Positions 46,456-57,708 of a stretch of DNA of 64,000 nucleotides are shown here, piece by piece. Under the pieces are notes generated by a model. The model was not told the DNA's origin, did not search any database, and saw only the letters and a program-made list of their open reading frames with translations. The stretch's first letter is position 1. Every line of letters starts with the position of its first letter. Source of the DNA: Flammulina velutipes (taxonomy: Eukaryota; Basidiomycota; Agaricomycetes; Agaricales; Physalacriaceae). Both the position numbers and the translations under genes were made by a program. The stretch covers positions 620,001 through 684,000 of the forward strand of contig CM022378.1 in the NCBI GenBank assembly GCA_011800155.1, read 5' to 3'.

Positions 46456-47502
46456 AATTTGCGCAGGGTTTGCATTCCTTTTCTTGGAAGCTCTTATATG
46501 TAAATCATCTTCGTTGTCCTTTCTCTACGTGTTTGCACTGTTCGTATCGTACCGTAGCGGAGCTGTCCCTTGTGAAGTTGTAATTCCATTCCTTCTGGCA
46601 TTTCTCTTTCCTTTCCAAACGTGAGAAAGATTGCGGACTTTGAATTTGAGTTCATTTCGTTTCTTCGTTCCGGAGCTCTTCCCTTTACTTCCACCTTGCC
46701 ATCTGCATCCACTGGCAAGTGTTCCCATGCTCACTCTACTCCCCCACTGGCCTCCAAGCTGGCTTCGCGGCTTCATGGCAAAGATTCATACTATTTCGAT
46801 GCAGTGGTATTGCTCTGTTCCCCGTTGACCTACAAGGTACGCTCGTGCGTCTCATTTCGGCGTCGCTGGCTGACATGTTCTTTGTAGCGGGTCGTTCTTG
46901 AAACATACGGGGCGACGTTGACACGTTGACAGGCGACATGGGCTGGTCAAGGTATGTGAACCGTTGAGCTTGCGTATGTGTCAATACTGACGACCTCTAG
47001 AGGCTTCGCCAGCCTATTATCCCCGTCCGCCATCCCTGTACTCCTGGCGAAACTCCGAAGGAACCATCGTGGACCTCAAGCCCTCGTCGACCGTCTTCCG
47101 ACATTGTTACACTGGATATTCCGTACAGCAAGTCAGCAGCTTGTCTATGTCCTTAGTATTAGTGCTTTCATACCCTATGCACTTCCCCATGTCTTACATA
47201 TGCATTGTTCCTAACCAATGGCATTGTCATTTTTCAATATTCCGATGCTGTAAATGTAATCCCTGGAATGGGCGGATAATGGAATCCGGACCAACCAGAT
47301 GTGACCATTTTGAATGGACGAAGCCTGTTCAGAGAGTATCCTGTCTACACATCCGTTGACTCAGTCTCTTGAGTCTTGTCCCCAGTTCGGATACCCGGTC
47401 CGTGCCACATTTGTCGGAGTTGAATATCTCCAAAGAGTCAGGTAGCATTTCGCATATATAGAGTCTACTAGCAGGATAGCCCGTGGGATCACGAGACATG
47501 TC
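46456..47502. other. Intergenic, fragmentary frames
   Basis: 46630-46900 contains several short overlapping frames (for example FISFLRSGALPFTSTLPSAS) that may be remnants of a gene. No consistent model. Confidence 0.35.
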
Positions 47503-47703
47503 TACTCTCTATTCTCATGTAATCGCAGCCCCGCACGCTCGAGCGACACTTCTTGTTGATGCCACCAGTGTGGCGCATAAATCCAGACTCAGTCCAGATA
47601 CGGACCGAAACCCACCGGTGAGCCAATGGGGAGGCCGTTTTGTCTGTCTTCGCGATCGGACCAATGGCATTAGGAATCGGCCACTTGTCTTTGAATATAT
47701 AAG
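47503..47703 (-). repeat. Inverted copy of the 200-bp repeat at 17895-18100
   Basis: Reverse complement of 17895-18100 with about one mismatch per ten bases. It lies just downstream of the minus-strand gene 47879-48869. Confidence 0.65.
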
Positions 47704-47878
47704 ATTAATATGATAATAGGATTAGAGAACGATGCGTCTGCTAATGGGACTCTCAGGAACGTAAACTCACATCGGTGTTACCGTAGGCGGGAAGGCCGAG
47801 GATGGTTTTCGATTTTTGCTACAGTACTTATCGGGACTCTAGTAATTGCCAGTTTCGAGTTCTGGTGGTACTACATAT

Positions 47879-48869
47879 CTATCCGCGAATCTTCCTTTCT
47901 ACAGTCTGCCGTGTAACCCAGTTGGGGTTACCGTGCCAAGGAAACTGAAGCAACAAGTCTTTCCGCACGGGGTGGGAGACATCATCAGCCTGGCTTCCAC
48001 GTCCAGTCTTGGTCCCCGCGTCTGGGGAAAGGGCCTTCCAGGAGTTGTCAAGGTTCCGTATCCATATGAATCGATTTGCGTCGACGTAATGAACAAAAAG
48101 ATCCCCGGGGCTTGGGTTGTGGCCATGGCTTTGTGAGAAGATCGGAGGATGAGCTATCCTGACGGCGCCAAGCTGTCGCCACCACCAGCCGTTAGCACTG
48201 CAGCGCAGCATTTTTGTAGGCGCCGGGACCATTTCCTCGACCGCCTGTCGGACAACGTCCGGGATAGGGCTCACTGGATAGCTAGCGCTAATTCTAATGT
48301 GAGATGATACTGGTTGATGTGAGGTGGACGTACTTCGAACTCGAGGTGGCATGGTCTGACGTATATCCATCTGCTGAACCTCGGTGAGTTTACAGATCTT
48401 GTAGCGAGATCTACCGATACCTACCTACTGTTCTTATTGTAATTGGAAGTAATAACTTCTGTTCTTGATTGACTTGGAATTCAATCCTTTCGTGCTGAAT
48501 GCTACGTCGATCGGTAGACCTGCTCATGGCGGGGAACACCAAGTGTGCGGTGATGGACAGGCACAAGTTGATTGACATGGCTGCTTTATGTTTCTCGTTC
48601 ACCCACCGGAAATACCCAGGGTATCGATTAAAAACTACGAAAGCATCTACTAGGCGGTCCTTTATCGGAGGGTCGACGGATCTTGACCACTCCATCTTGA
48701 CACTAGTACTTTTCAAGCATATATAGTGAGGTTCTCCGACAACCAAAGGAGTCGATCTTTCCGAAGCATCTCTCTGGTCTGATACATCCTTATCCGCGAT
48801 TATCAATATATGAATCCCTTTTGCGAAGTTTTCTGTCAAGACGTCGCTGAAGGTGGGTCGGTAATTCAC
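47879..48869 (-). CDS. Unknown protein, paralogue of the gene at 14218-14857
   Basis: Exons 48869-48429 and 48379-47879 around a 49-nt intron (donor GTAGGT, acceptor CACCGAG); 942 nt, 313 residues, phase closed. Starts MNYRPTFSDVLTENFAKGIH. The MSRSTDRRSIQHERIEFQVN segment and the IAHPP / HNPSPGDLFVHY / NSWKALSPDAG / PNWVTR block match the 14.2-kb gene in the same order. The N-terminal 120 residues (ILIIADKDVSDQ, INLCLSITAHLVF) have no counterpart found at the other locus. No known domain. That both members are intact in their conserved block argues for selection at some time. Confidence 0.7.
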
Positions 48870-49639
48870 ACACCCTCCCTGGTTCGTACCACTAATATTA
48901 CTTGTTTCGTTCCAGGAATGGGGAAAGAGTGGAACGGAGAGCAGCTTGCCATACTACTAGCACACAGTGTGAGAACTTGATCCTATCGATGAATCCGACT
49001 AACTGCCACGTAGACCACGCCACTCCACCGGATGCTTCTTGTCAGCGACAGTGCAAATCATGCTCAGGGATTCACTACCTCTTATCCCATCTTCCTACTA
49101 CCTTCCCCCCAAGGGTTGCTATCAGGTGGAAATCGTTGCCAACCTATTAATCGTATCGCCTCAGCTCGCAGTAATCCGGCCATATGTCGCGATGGTATGT
49201 AGTCCTTGAAGTACGTCTTTCTTATCTCGTAATGAAGCTACATCTGACTTCAGAAAAGAGTACACGATGTCAATGGAGCTTGTCTGATTAAATGAAGCCA
49301 GGCCGGGCCGCATGAAATCTGACCCGCTTGGAAGGACGTTCGTCGCGCCAGTTTCTTACCTAGTTCTGCTCGCGAAAATTCCTTGTACATACATATGATG
49401 TAACGACACTATGCAAAATCTTCCGAATATGTTATCTTGCCGTCTCGCGTTTGGGTCCCCACGCAAGAGACTTGGTGACTCAGATGTTGAACGCTGGGAG
49501 GGCTCGAGACAAGGGTCTGAGCTTTGTATGTGCCCATCAAATTTCTAACTTCTCGACCTTAGTTCCTATTAGACGAATTTCTGAGCATCTACGTGGCGCC
49601 GATGAGGCTTGCATCGGTTCCCACTTCTTTGCAAGCAGG
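48870..49639. other. Intergenic, no supported gene
   Basis: Upstream side of the minus-strand gene. Short frames only. Confidence 0.4.
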
Positions 49640-49855
49640 AAAGTATGTACGCCTCTGATTCCACCTACTCTATAGCTACTCCTCACCATCTACGTTATCG
49701 TCACTGCTCTCGTCGTCGTAGCTATGGTCGCCATCCTCCCAGAATTGCACATCCAATATACAACGCTCCATACGGACGGATGAGACGAACTCTCTCTGGC
49801 ATGACATGCGCAAGGGTCGTCATATCGATGCCTGGCGCAAGGTTCGGATTAAGTA
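49640..49855 (-). pseudogene. Relic of the last exon of a paralogue of the 59388-60146 gene
   Basis: Reverse-complement match to about 59985-60190. Read on the minus strand it starts HRYDDP, then a 2-bp insertion shifts the frame, after which RCILDVQF.EDG and SSDDN.DGE follow to a stop. The acceptor-side intron sequence is also recognisable. No other exons of the gene are found here. Confidence 0.75.
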
Positions 49856-52003
49856 AGTATTACTATCTTGAGAGTCGAGACGGCTCGAGCGATGTCCATC
49901 CCGAGTGACATGGTTTCCTAATTTGGACTGATATCACTGGCAGATATCTCAATTACTTATCAGTCTGGCCGTCATGAAAGATACAATCTTCTTGAGGTAG
50001 TAAAAAAGACTTGAGAGGTAAGGGCTGTCTCAACAATGTTGAGTGGTAGAGTGCATGGACAAGACTTAGACTGTACGTAGTACGTACTACGCGTTCATTT
50101 CAAAGTCCGTTCCGATAGATCACATGGTCGTCGCGTCAAAACGGAACGCAAAGGATCTCGCCATCTCCTTCCCCTCTCCCCATCATCTCACTGCCTTGAG
50201 CAATATTTCCGGCTGCTCTTTGCTTTCGTTTTCCCTTTGGGTCGCGACTGCCGTGAATACCCCAGGCGCGGACGCAGGACGGAAAGGGATGTTAGTCCTC
50301 CGCAAGTTGTTCGGGTGAAGTGGATATTGTTGGTGCGCCCGTCCTCCCTCTTCAGCCATGCCCTTTCACTGACATGACCCAAGCGTTTACCCTCTTTTAT
50401 TCTTCGTCCCCTGGTGCGTTTGCCCTTTTCCCACAATCTTACTATCTGTTGACGTCCCCCGTTCATGTTCTCGAGCATGTCGGACAGATAAATAATTGGC
50501 GAGGATGTGTCTGTCCAAAATACCGTGGCTCCTACTTTCCCCTCGTAGGGTTTATCATCCGTATATCTATTCTCGCACTCGTGTATCTTCTACGCAGCTA
50601 ATGATATTTCTCAGCTTTTGTTGGTTAGGTTTTTGTTATCCGGGAACCCATATGCGCCATGGAAACGAGTGCCGCAACCGCACGCACTCAGTGCGTAGAC
50701 CTACGAGTGCCGGATGGTTCGCGAACAGTTGAGTTGCCCCGAAAGTAAGGTTTTATTGCATAACAGTACGCCTAGCGCTAATTGTTGTCCACAGTCCGGC
50801 ATGTCATAACCATCTGACGAACATCTACAAGCAGCGCACCGTGCGTCTAGGGAGATGGCCATTAGAGCATGGTGGTTGACGACGTGCAGAGGGTGATGGA
50901 AGAATTTGGACAGGCGACGCACCATATCTTTCTTATGATTAGTCTTGTTGTAGTGAGATCAATGCTATTGTTTTCGTGCTCCCTTTCGATCAATGTGTGC
51001 AAATAACAAAAGATCGGCAGTTGGGGTGATGATTCCACGCCATCAGTACGTCTTCAATACCATCCGTATTGGTATTTACAATTCTACGCAGACGATATCC
51101 TCGCCAACCTTCCCAATCTCCAAAGGATTTCGGATTCTAATCATGCGAGCTGGGCCAAGTCTGTGCGTCTTCTCCCTCACGTTCATGGCGCGCCATTGAC
51201 ACTGATCTAATATATAGATGGAGCCTACAAACGAACTATCAATGTCATTCAACTTGAACCTTTGTCAACACCTCACATACGGTGGTGTATAGGTTTTGAA
51301 TAATCTATGTTGAACAGATTCAAATGTTACCCATTTCGGAGGAACATGCTGTAAATGCGTAATCATCCGGGGGTCTGGAGATAGTTCATACTAGCCTAGT
51401 ACGTTGGAGCGGTGGGATCCGCTCAGACAGACTCAGAGGGAATCGCAGGCCTCGAGCACAATGATGATGGATTGGATGTGAGAACATGACATGAGCTACG
51501 CTACAAGGCTGAGAGTGCTGCCAAGCATGGCCAAACAGCGCCACGCTGTGGCGCGTCGCGGCGGGATCCCCTACTCCAACGTATCGGTCAATCCTATGTC
51601 CTCTAGGGATAATTCGACGGTCTTTTATGCAGTGCCATATTACCTATACACCCCGGGCCGGACGACGTCAAGATTTTGCCATCCACATCAGGAAAAACTT
51701 ATTTTCTACCTAACGATCCACCCAATCTACGTATATGGCGAAATGGACTTTTCTACGTAGTCCTACGTAGTATCCGTAAGAACAGGGGGAATTCCACGTA
51801 GTATAGGTAGTACATACACAAAGGCTACGTAGGAAATATAGCAGTGCAGCATTTCTACCTATAGATTATAGGTTACATATACAAAGCTATGAAAACCACG
51901 ATCCGACTTGATTATCCTGGCTAAGCTGTCGTAGGGTCGGTCCTCGGTTATTCCTAACTATATCTACTTTGACCAACATAGGCGGCTTTTTCACTGGGCA
52001 TGA
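49856..52003. other. Long gene-poor region
   Basis: No supported gene. 50320-50601 has a hydrophobic frame (SYFPLVGFIIRISILALVYL) that may be a relic. Palindromic GTACGTAGTACGTACTACG occurs at about 50075, and CTACGTAG repeats at about 51755-51830. Confidence 0.4.
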
Positions 52004-52582
52004 TGACGTGCAACGAAGAAGAACAAAAGGGTTACGTCATTGGTCGGTGCTGCGCCGTGAGTGACTAAGCTTCCCTGCAGTCGGGAGCGCCCGACGTTCT
52101 AGATCTTTCGGGAAGACTTGAACTTCTCCAACGTTCGCACCATCACGATCACCTGGAAAGACGACGCGGACGATGAGAGTCATAGGCTACGGTGTGTCCT
52201 CAATTTTGCCCTGTCTCTTCTTCACTGAATGCCGGAACGACTGTCGTCTTTGAACGACCGAATAATCAGGCTAATGGACGCTGCGACTTTGGCCTATCAC
52301 ATCCTAACGGCCGGTAACAGTATTAGGATCTTGCAGCGGCCGTCGCCAGCAGTTAGCATACGCCAGGTGTGTGTACGTAGCGACTTGTCTGCTATGTTGC
52401 CTCTAACACGCTTGTCGAGATCACGTAGGAACTATCGACAGTTTGCCTGCATGCTTCCACACGCTCTGCGCACCGTACTACCTCACTATAATTTCTGCAC
52501 CACAATCACATCGTTTACCATCTGAAACTGTACATGACGAGCGAACAATAGAGACTCTGAGATCAGCTTCTAGTTATCGGCC
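52004..52582 (+). repeat. Copy C: partial copy of the 2.44-kb repeat
   Basis: Matches 2883-3462 (copy A) with a handful of substitutions. Both boundaries are internal to the longer repeat, so this is a fragment. Its right end overlaps the stop region of the relic gene that follows. Confidence 0.88.
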
Positions 52583-52930
52583 TTCATCTCGTCGAGCGTC
52601 GTGTTCCGACGTTGAATATAGTCTTGATAGGCGGCAATGGCGCCGGTGACCAGCGCAGACGGGTCCTCGCTGTATTTACTCCTTCGGATAAGGAGGAGGA
52701 TCTCGTTCGCGTCGTCGAGAACGTAGATATCACTGCGAGCTCGCTTCCTCTCGGCACTATTGTACATTTTCAGAATATCCCGTTATTTCTAGGAGTCGTT
52801 GGAAGAATGTATCGAAAGCCGATTCCCGACCATCCATGAGACGGTGTGCGTCGTCAAGATAGTGAATAAGTTTGTACGTTGCGTCGTCAGTGGTGTCGGC
52901 ACAGTTTTGGGTACATTGCTAGATGTTTGA
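52570..52930 (-). pseudogene. Relic of an expanded fungal protein family of unknown function
   Basis: Minus-strand frames give DDATYKLIHYLDDAHRLMDG, RESAFDTFFQRLLEITGYSE and, after a frame change near 52763, ARSDIYVLDDANEILLLIRR and TGAIAAYQDYIQRRNTTLDE to a stop at 52570. The pattern of an SAFD...LL..GY start, a D.YVLDD.NEILLL strand and an AIAA.Q...RR end is, to my knowledge, a repeated unnamed family in Agaricomycetes; it has the look of a restriction-endonuclease-like fold, but this is not proven. N and C termini are missing. Confidence 0.5.
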
Positions 52931-54436
52931 GGGGTAGAAATCTGACGACGCAGAATCTGCCGGAGTCCAGAGGCCGACCAAATATTCATACCAGCTGAAA
53001 TCAAAAGGCTGCAAATCCTTCGGAGATCCACTGGTAGGCCGCGGTCGGGGAAAAATTGGATAATATGCAGAACACCACTGGATTTAGATGGTACTGTACC
53101 TTCTCGAACGGTTCGGCAGTCCGCTGCAGGTCTTCAAATCCGCCGAAATATCCATTTTGTCCGTGGCTACACAACCACTTATGTAACGAAGTCGTATTTT
53201 GCTTTTCAGGAGTGGTCCGAGCAGGGGGCTATATATTGTGTTTTTTTTTCGGCTAGTATGGATGTGGTGGTATCGTACAAGCGACTCATTTACATTAAGA
53301 TTGATCACCGAAATAGATCGTTTTCACCACTATGATCTTGGTTACTCCCAAACTCCCCTGCGCGCTTCATTCCTCCTGTACGCCACTGATGTGCTACAGA
53401 TTTCAAGCAGCTGCCGAATAATTTTCCGCCGATCTGTCCGCCGTCCAAGGATCACATCCCGAAACCAAAATTTCGGCGGCGCCATCCTTGGTCACACCCC
53501 ATGCCGAACCTATCGAAATGGTACAGTATCCTTACAGTTCGGAGAAACGTGGCGTCACAGAGAGTGTTATATATGTAGGTCGTTGGGTTCAGGTGACACT
53601 GCTCAACAGTAATTATAACAGTATTGGTACTGGATTGCTCGCTATGCTATCATAGTTAATGTACGCCAAGTTCCAAGATGTGTGGGATGTGCGCCACAGC
53701 GCGTGCCGTTGCGCTACATATATACAGTGGCACGGCCATCAGAAAGGAGCGTCGATGAAATGCTAGCTTCTAGAGAGTGCGCGTTAAGTACTTACATTGC
53801 AACGGCGAGTCACTTTTGGAACTGGAGACTCTTCTGCCGTCGTCGACGCCCGAGGGAGGCCATCTGCTCTACTTATCTCACAATGGCAAATTGAGGAGGT
53901 ACGTAGATGCTTGCAATGGCGAGTAGAGGTGTTGAGGAAGGAGGAAATGGTGGTCAAGGTCTAACATGTGCTTAGGGCTGGTCCGCCCGGCGGGTGCAAA
54001 TGGACAGAAATGGACTTGGAAATGAGCAGACGATTGTCTCTCCATTCTCTACGCGTCCGGTAGTGCTTCATGCTCGTATCAGTGGGATATCGACGGCGAT
54101 CCTGAGCTCTAGCGGCAAGTTGATGGATATATGATGGATTGCCGGCGAAAAGACAAAGGCTTCAAATTTTGCTGCACACCACCGTCGGTCGAACGCTGGA
54201 TACCAGTGCTAGCACAAAAGCCCAGTCAAAATCAATAGGTCAAAATCCCATCCGGATTCCGCCCCTCAGATGTCTAGCAATGTAGTGGCGAATGAGAGGA
54301 TGCTTGGGTCTTGGAGTTCAGGCAGCTCCATCAAATCAAAGAATTCTTGGAGTATATCTCCCTATTGTCGCATGTCTGAACGTCGAGACCGGGGTGCGTC
54401 TAAGCATTGGATGTGACGATGACAAAGGTTTCCCCG
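52931..54436. other. Intergenic, no supported gene
   Basis: Short frames only. 54240-54430 just precedes the palindrome that resembles the leader of the chromodomain gene; its minus strand has a brief open stretch (MELPELQDPSILSFATTLLD) near 54310. Confidence 0.4.
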
Positions 54437-54508
54437 GCAGGCACTAACTGGGCTGAAAGTGTCAAGTACAGCCACCTAGTTGACACTTTCAGCCCAGTTA
54501 CTTACCGG
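54437..54508. promoter_or_regulatory. Perfect 21-bp palindrome related to 10211-10285
   Basis: Left arm TAACTGGGCTGAAAGTGTCAA (54445-54465, shortened by none) is exactly complementary to 54480-54500, with a 14-base loop. The outer borders CCGGCAGGCA and TTACCGG match those of the palindrome upstream of the chromodomain gene. It could be a small inverted-repeat element or a conserved leader of a lost paralogue. Confidence 0.7.
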
Positions 54509-56168
54509 TACCGGATACTCAGATGCCGACCCGGTAGATTCATTATTATGCATTTTTAGGAATGGAAGAGGTTTGGGGCGCAGCCCCGACGAGCTGGAGT
54601 TCCTGCTAGAGGCAGGGCCGTAAGCTCGTAGCGTAAGAGAAATATAGCGGTCGCCAGTGTTATCAGTAAGAAGTGTTTATGCGATAGTTTTGTTGATTGA
54701 ATAACTTGACGAGTCAATGTTTCCTCTGTGGGAGTTGAACGTATCTATCGGTGGAACAGTTCCTCCGGTCCAGCTCGTTGACCTACGAGCTTTTTTGCAC
54801 ATTTCGTTCTTTACCATGGGTCTCGACGTACGAATGAGAACGCGTCTTCACGTCTCTGGTGTTTGTCTAGTCAATAGGGATCGCTCCCGGGTGACTCACT
54901 TTTCTACTAGAAGATTGGACGACTTTGAGTCTTGCACAGCCAAACTTGTCTATCGCCTTTACCATACGCGCCACACTGTAATGTAGTGCGACCCCGGCTT
55001 CGATCCCTGGCTTATTTGCCCCCTGCGGGCACCCATTACGCTGAATACGTAACCCTCCCAGTATCCAGATGTATCTTAGTTTCAGCCGAGTAAGTACATA
55101 CGTGCAACACGTTGAATTCTAACACCCCGAAACTCCGCATCGACATTGTCTATCGTCTAGGTCTGACTCTAGATCATTCAACGCGCCAATTTCCCACCAT
55201 AGTCACTTAAATTCCTTACGATTAATGATGTGTCCACACCATCCAAAATCTCCCCAATATTTTACCAGGTGAATTAATTCTTTTTACAAACCTATTTTGG
55301 CTGATGCTCTACCATGATCTGCTACAAGCAGCTCGGCGCTCAACTGCTAGCCTACCTCCGTAGACGTGCTGCTAAAACGAACAGATCGCGCGGGAAACGG
55401 CTGCCATACCTGCGAACGCGTGGTAGGTCGGCAGCTATTTTGTGGAGATGAAGTCTGACAAAAATCAATTGACCTGTTCGGACTGATAGTAACTGAATTT
55501 TCCTCTTATTTCGTGCAAAGAAAAGTAACTGAGTTGTTCAGATAGTGAGCTGGAACCTATCGTTGAATCATGAGGATCGTTCGTGGCGAACCCGGCCATT
55601 TTCAAATTACCGTAGTGGTTAGTCGTGTTACATCTGATAGTCGCGCTGGATTAGCGTTTAGAAACCTCTTAGATACGTGGAGTTTCTTAGTGTCGTTCTA
55701 GGTCTAGCGCGCGCACTGAGAGATGGGCCCGGAGTTTCATCTATGCAACATGCCAGTGCACGTCGTTGAGACGTGGTAAGTTAATTATTCAGTGTGAGCA
55801 GATCACTGCTCTGCATGACTCGGCAGCTGCAGGTGATGTCTCTCGGATATCTGCCACGACAAAAGGGCAGAGGGTTCAAGGGTTCAAGGGAGGGAGGAAG
55901 GGAGGGTACGAGGTGATGTATGGCACGGCAAGCCGTGAAAGGTGCTGCCGCGCAGCCATGAAATGAAAGTTCTAGTCTCATGACCAGCGATGAGCCAGCG
56001 CCTAAACCTCAAACTTCTACAATGAAACGTCGTAGGGTATCTCCTACAGTTGGAAGTCGGAAGGTGTTTAGAAAAAATGCGACGTATATCTAATGGTGAA
56101 TAAAATGCCACCATATAAATGTCTACATGGCGCAAAAATAGTTATCAACTCTTCTTCTTACTGCCGAC
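54509..56168. other. Intergenic, no supported gene
   Basis: Short frames only. A T-loop-like GGCTTCGATCCC near 54995 recalls tRNA-derived sequence but no tRNA can be folded. Confidence 0.4.
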
Positions 56169-57708
56169 ATGTGCTACAGAATTCGCCCCAACCGCAACTA
56201 TCAGTACCGCCACGACGATAACGGCGCATCCACCGCACCATATGTTTGGTTCCTCATCTTCCTCAGCCTGTCACTGCCAATTAGACTCCGGCACGAGTTG
56301 CCGCGCGGGTGCACTCACCACTTGCGAGGCAGGTACCTGTGCCCTTAGATTGATACCTGCCACCCGCACGACCACCCGCCTCAAACGGGTACACCACTCG
56401 CGGGTCGGGTCGTCCTGGGTACCCGTGTACCTGCAATACCCGGGTAGTTTCACGGGTACTCGTCATTTTTTCTATATATCCTACTAATTTTATATGAGAT
56501 ACACAAATAAATGCTCATAGATAGTATTATACTTGAACAATGAAGTAATTAAGCAGGGTTTAGCCATGAATAATACCTTTCACCTATACCGGAACAGTGA
56601 GAAGGTCGAAGATGGCCATCTTCAACTTTCCCACGGGTATGTGCACTACCCGTCATTTCCTCAAAATCACTACCCGCCACCCGTGCACCACCCGCGTCCT
56701 GGGTACCCGGCTACCCGTGGTGAGTGCACCCGCGGGTATTTAATGCGAGTGCACCCGCGGGTGACTCGTTCCACCCACCACTCGTGCCGGAGTCTACTGC
56801 CAATGCTTGATCTCGCCCTTTCGAGAGCCTCGGTGGCTGAGATGCGGTGAGGGAACTTGATTGTCACTTAACACTGAATCTAATATTTGGTGCAGCTTAG
56901 CTACGTACGAGCTTGGTCTGACTCTCTCGACCCTCACTAGTGCCGTCAGCGCCGAGTCATCTGGGACAGCGCTTGTCCTAGAATTCGCCGAAGTTTTGGA
57001 GCCTGAGCTTCCGAGATTGGGCGCACTGGCGTTGTCCATCTACGATAACTCGACAGCCCTCATTTCCGTCGACCTCCCCCAGATAGTCCATGAAGGCAAC
57101 GAGTTGATACTACGGTTGGTAAGCTTAATCGACCGATTTAGACATTACCCAGTATCTCACTAATCTTTGAAGACAGAAAAGCTGGGGCGCATGTCCGATT
57201 CCATGTTGGAGGACGGCTTGAGCCTCGCGATGGATCTGGCCGCCCCCCACGACCAGCCGGGCAGCACGCCCGAATTTGCCACCATGATGCAGATATTCAA
57301 CCAGACGGCTCAATACCGCAATGATTTTGTCGAGCCTATCTGTGCGAAAGCAACTAGCTTGCTTACCAGCGCCAGTGAGATGGAAAACTACCTACGGTGG
57401 TCGACAGGACGAGAAGGCTATGCCAAGCCTGGGCAATGGCATCGGGGCAAGGTTCATAAGCTCCCCACTAGTATGTATCTAACCTTCGCCCGTAACTTAT
57501 GCGGGGGGACAAGGAGCGCCTTGGTCACGTTCAAGGTACGGTTCATGTTCATGCTAACACCTGTCTTATCTTAATCATGTCATAGTATCGTATCCGAGCT
57601 TCTACGAGGCGATGGATCTTCAGGGAGGTTATCCGCCAAGTCATAACCTATTTTAGCAATCTTATTTATTGGAGTATCGTTCGTGTTGGGCATCGTTTGC
57701 GTAGCTGA
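56169..57708 (+). pseudogene. Unknown membrane-anchored protein gene, first exon split by a hAT-like MITE
   Basis: Coding segments: 56169-56281, then (after the element and the second target copy) 56805-56846, 56896-57118, 57173-57535 and 57586-57708. They sum to 864 nt, 287 residues, and the phase closes only if the element plus one 8-bp copy is left out. The split exon encodes a polar start (MCYRIRPNRNYQYRHDDNG) and a membrane helix (PYVWFLIFLSLSLPM). Later parts are helical (YELGLTLSTLTSAVSAESSG, LSIYDNSTALISVDLPQIVH) and the end is basic (YRIRASTRRWIFREVIRQVI). Introns are 49-54 nt. Exons 2-5 show no stops, so the insertion is probably young, or the allele is dimorphic. Alternatively the element might be spliced out or a start downstream used. 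No family recognised. Confidence 0.72.
56282..56796. mobile_element. Non-autonomous hAT-like element (515 bp)
   Basis: 16-bp perfect terminal inverted repeats: TAGACTCCGGCACGAG at 56282-56297 and its complement at 56781-56796. They are flanked by the exact 8-bp duplication CTGCCAAT (56274-56281 and 56797-56804). The subterminal regions are packed with ACCCG/CGGGT motifs in both orientations, a typical layout for hAT transposase binding. The interior is AT-rich and carries no transposase. Confidence 0.92.

Noticed and set aside
47710..47916. Small membrane protein on the plus strand (GWFSIFATVLIGTLVIASFE)
   Set aside because: It overlaps the 3' end of the better-supported minus-strand gene, and no paralogue of the frame was found; the hydrophobicity may be chance.
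50060..50095. TACGTAGTACGTACTACG palindrome as an operator
   Set aside because: A short, simple TACG alternation with no adjacent gene start.
54965..55020. T-loop-like GGCTTCGATCCC suggesting a tRNA or SINE
   Set aside because: No A box at the right distance upstream, and the T-stem pairs poorly; at best a very old tRNA-derived fragment.
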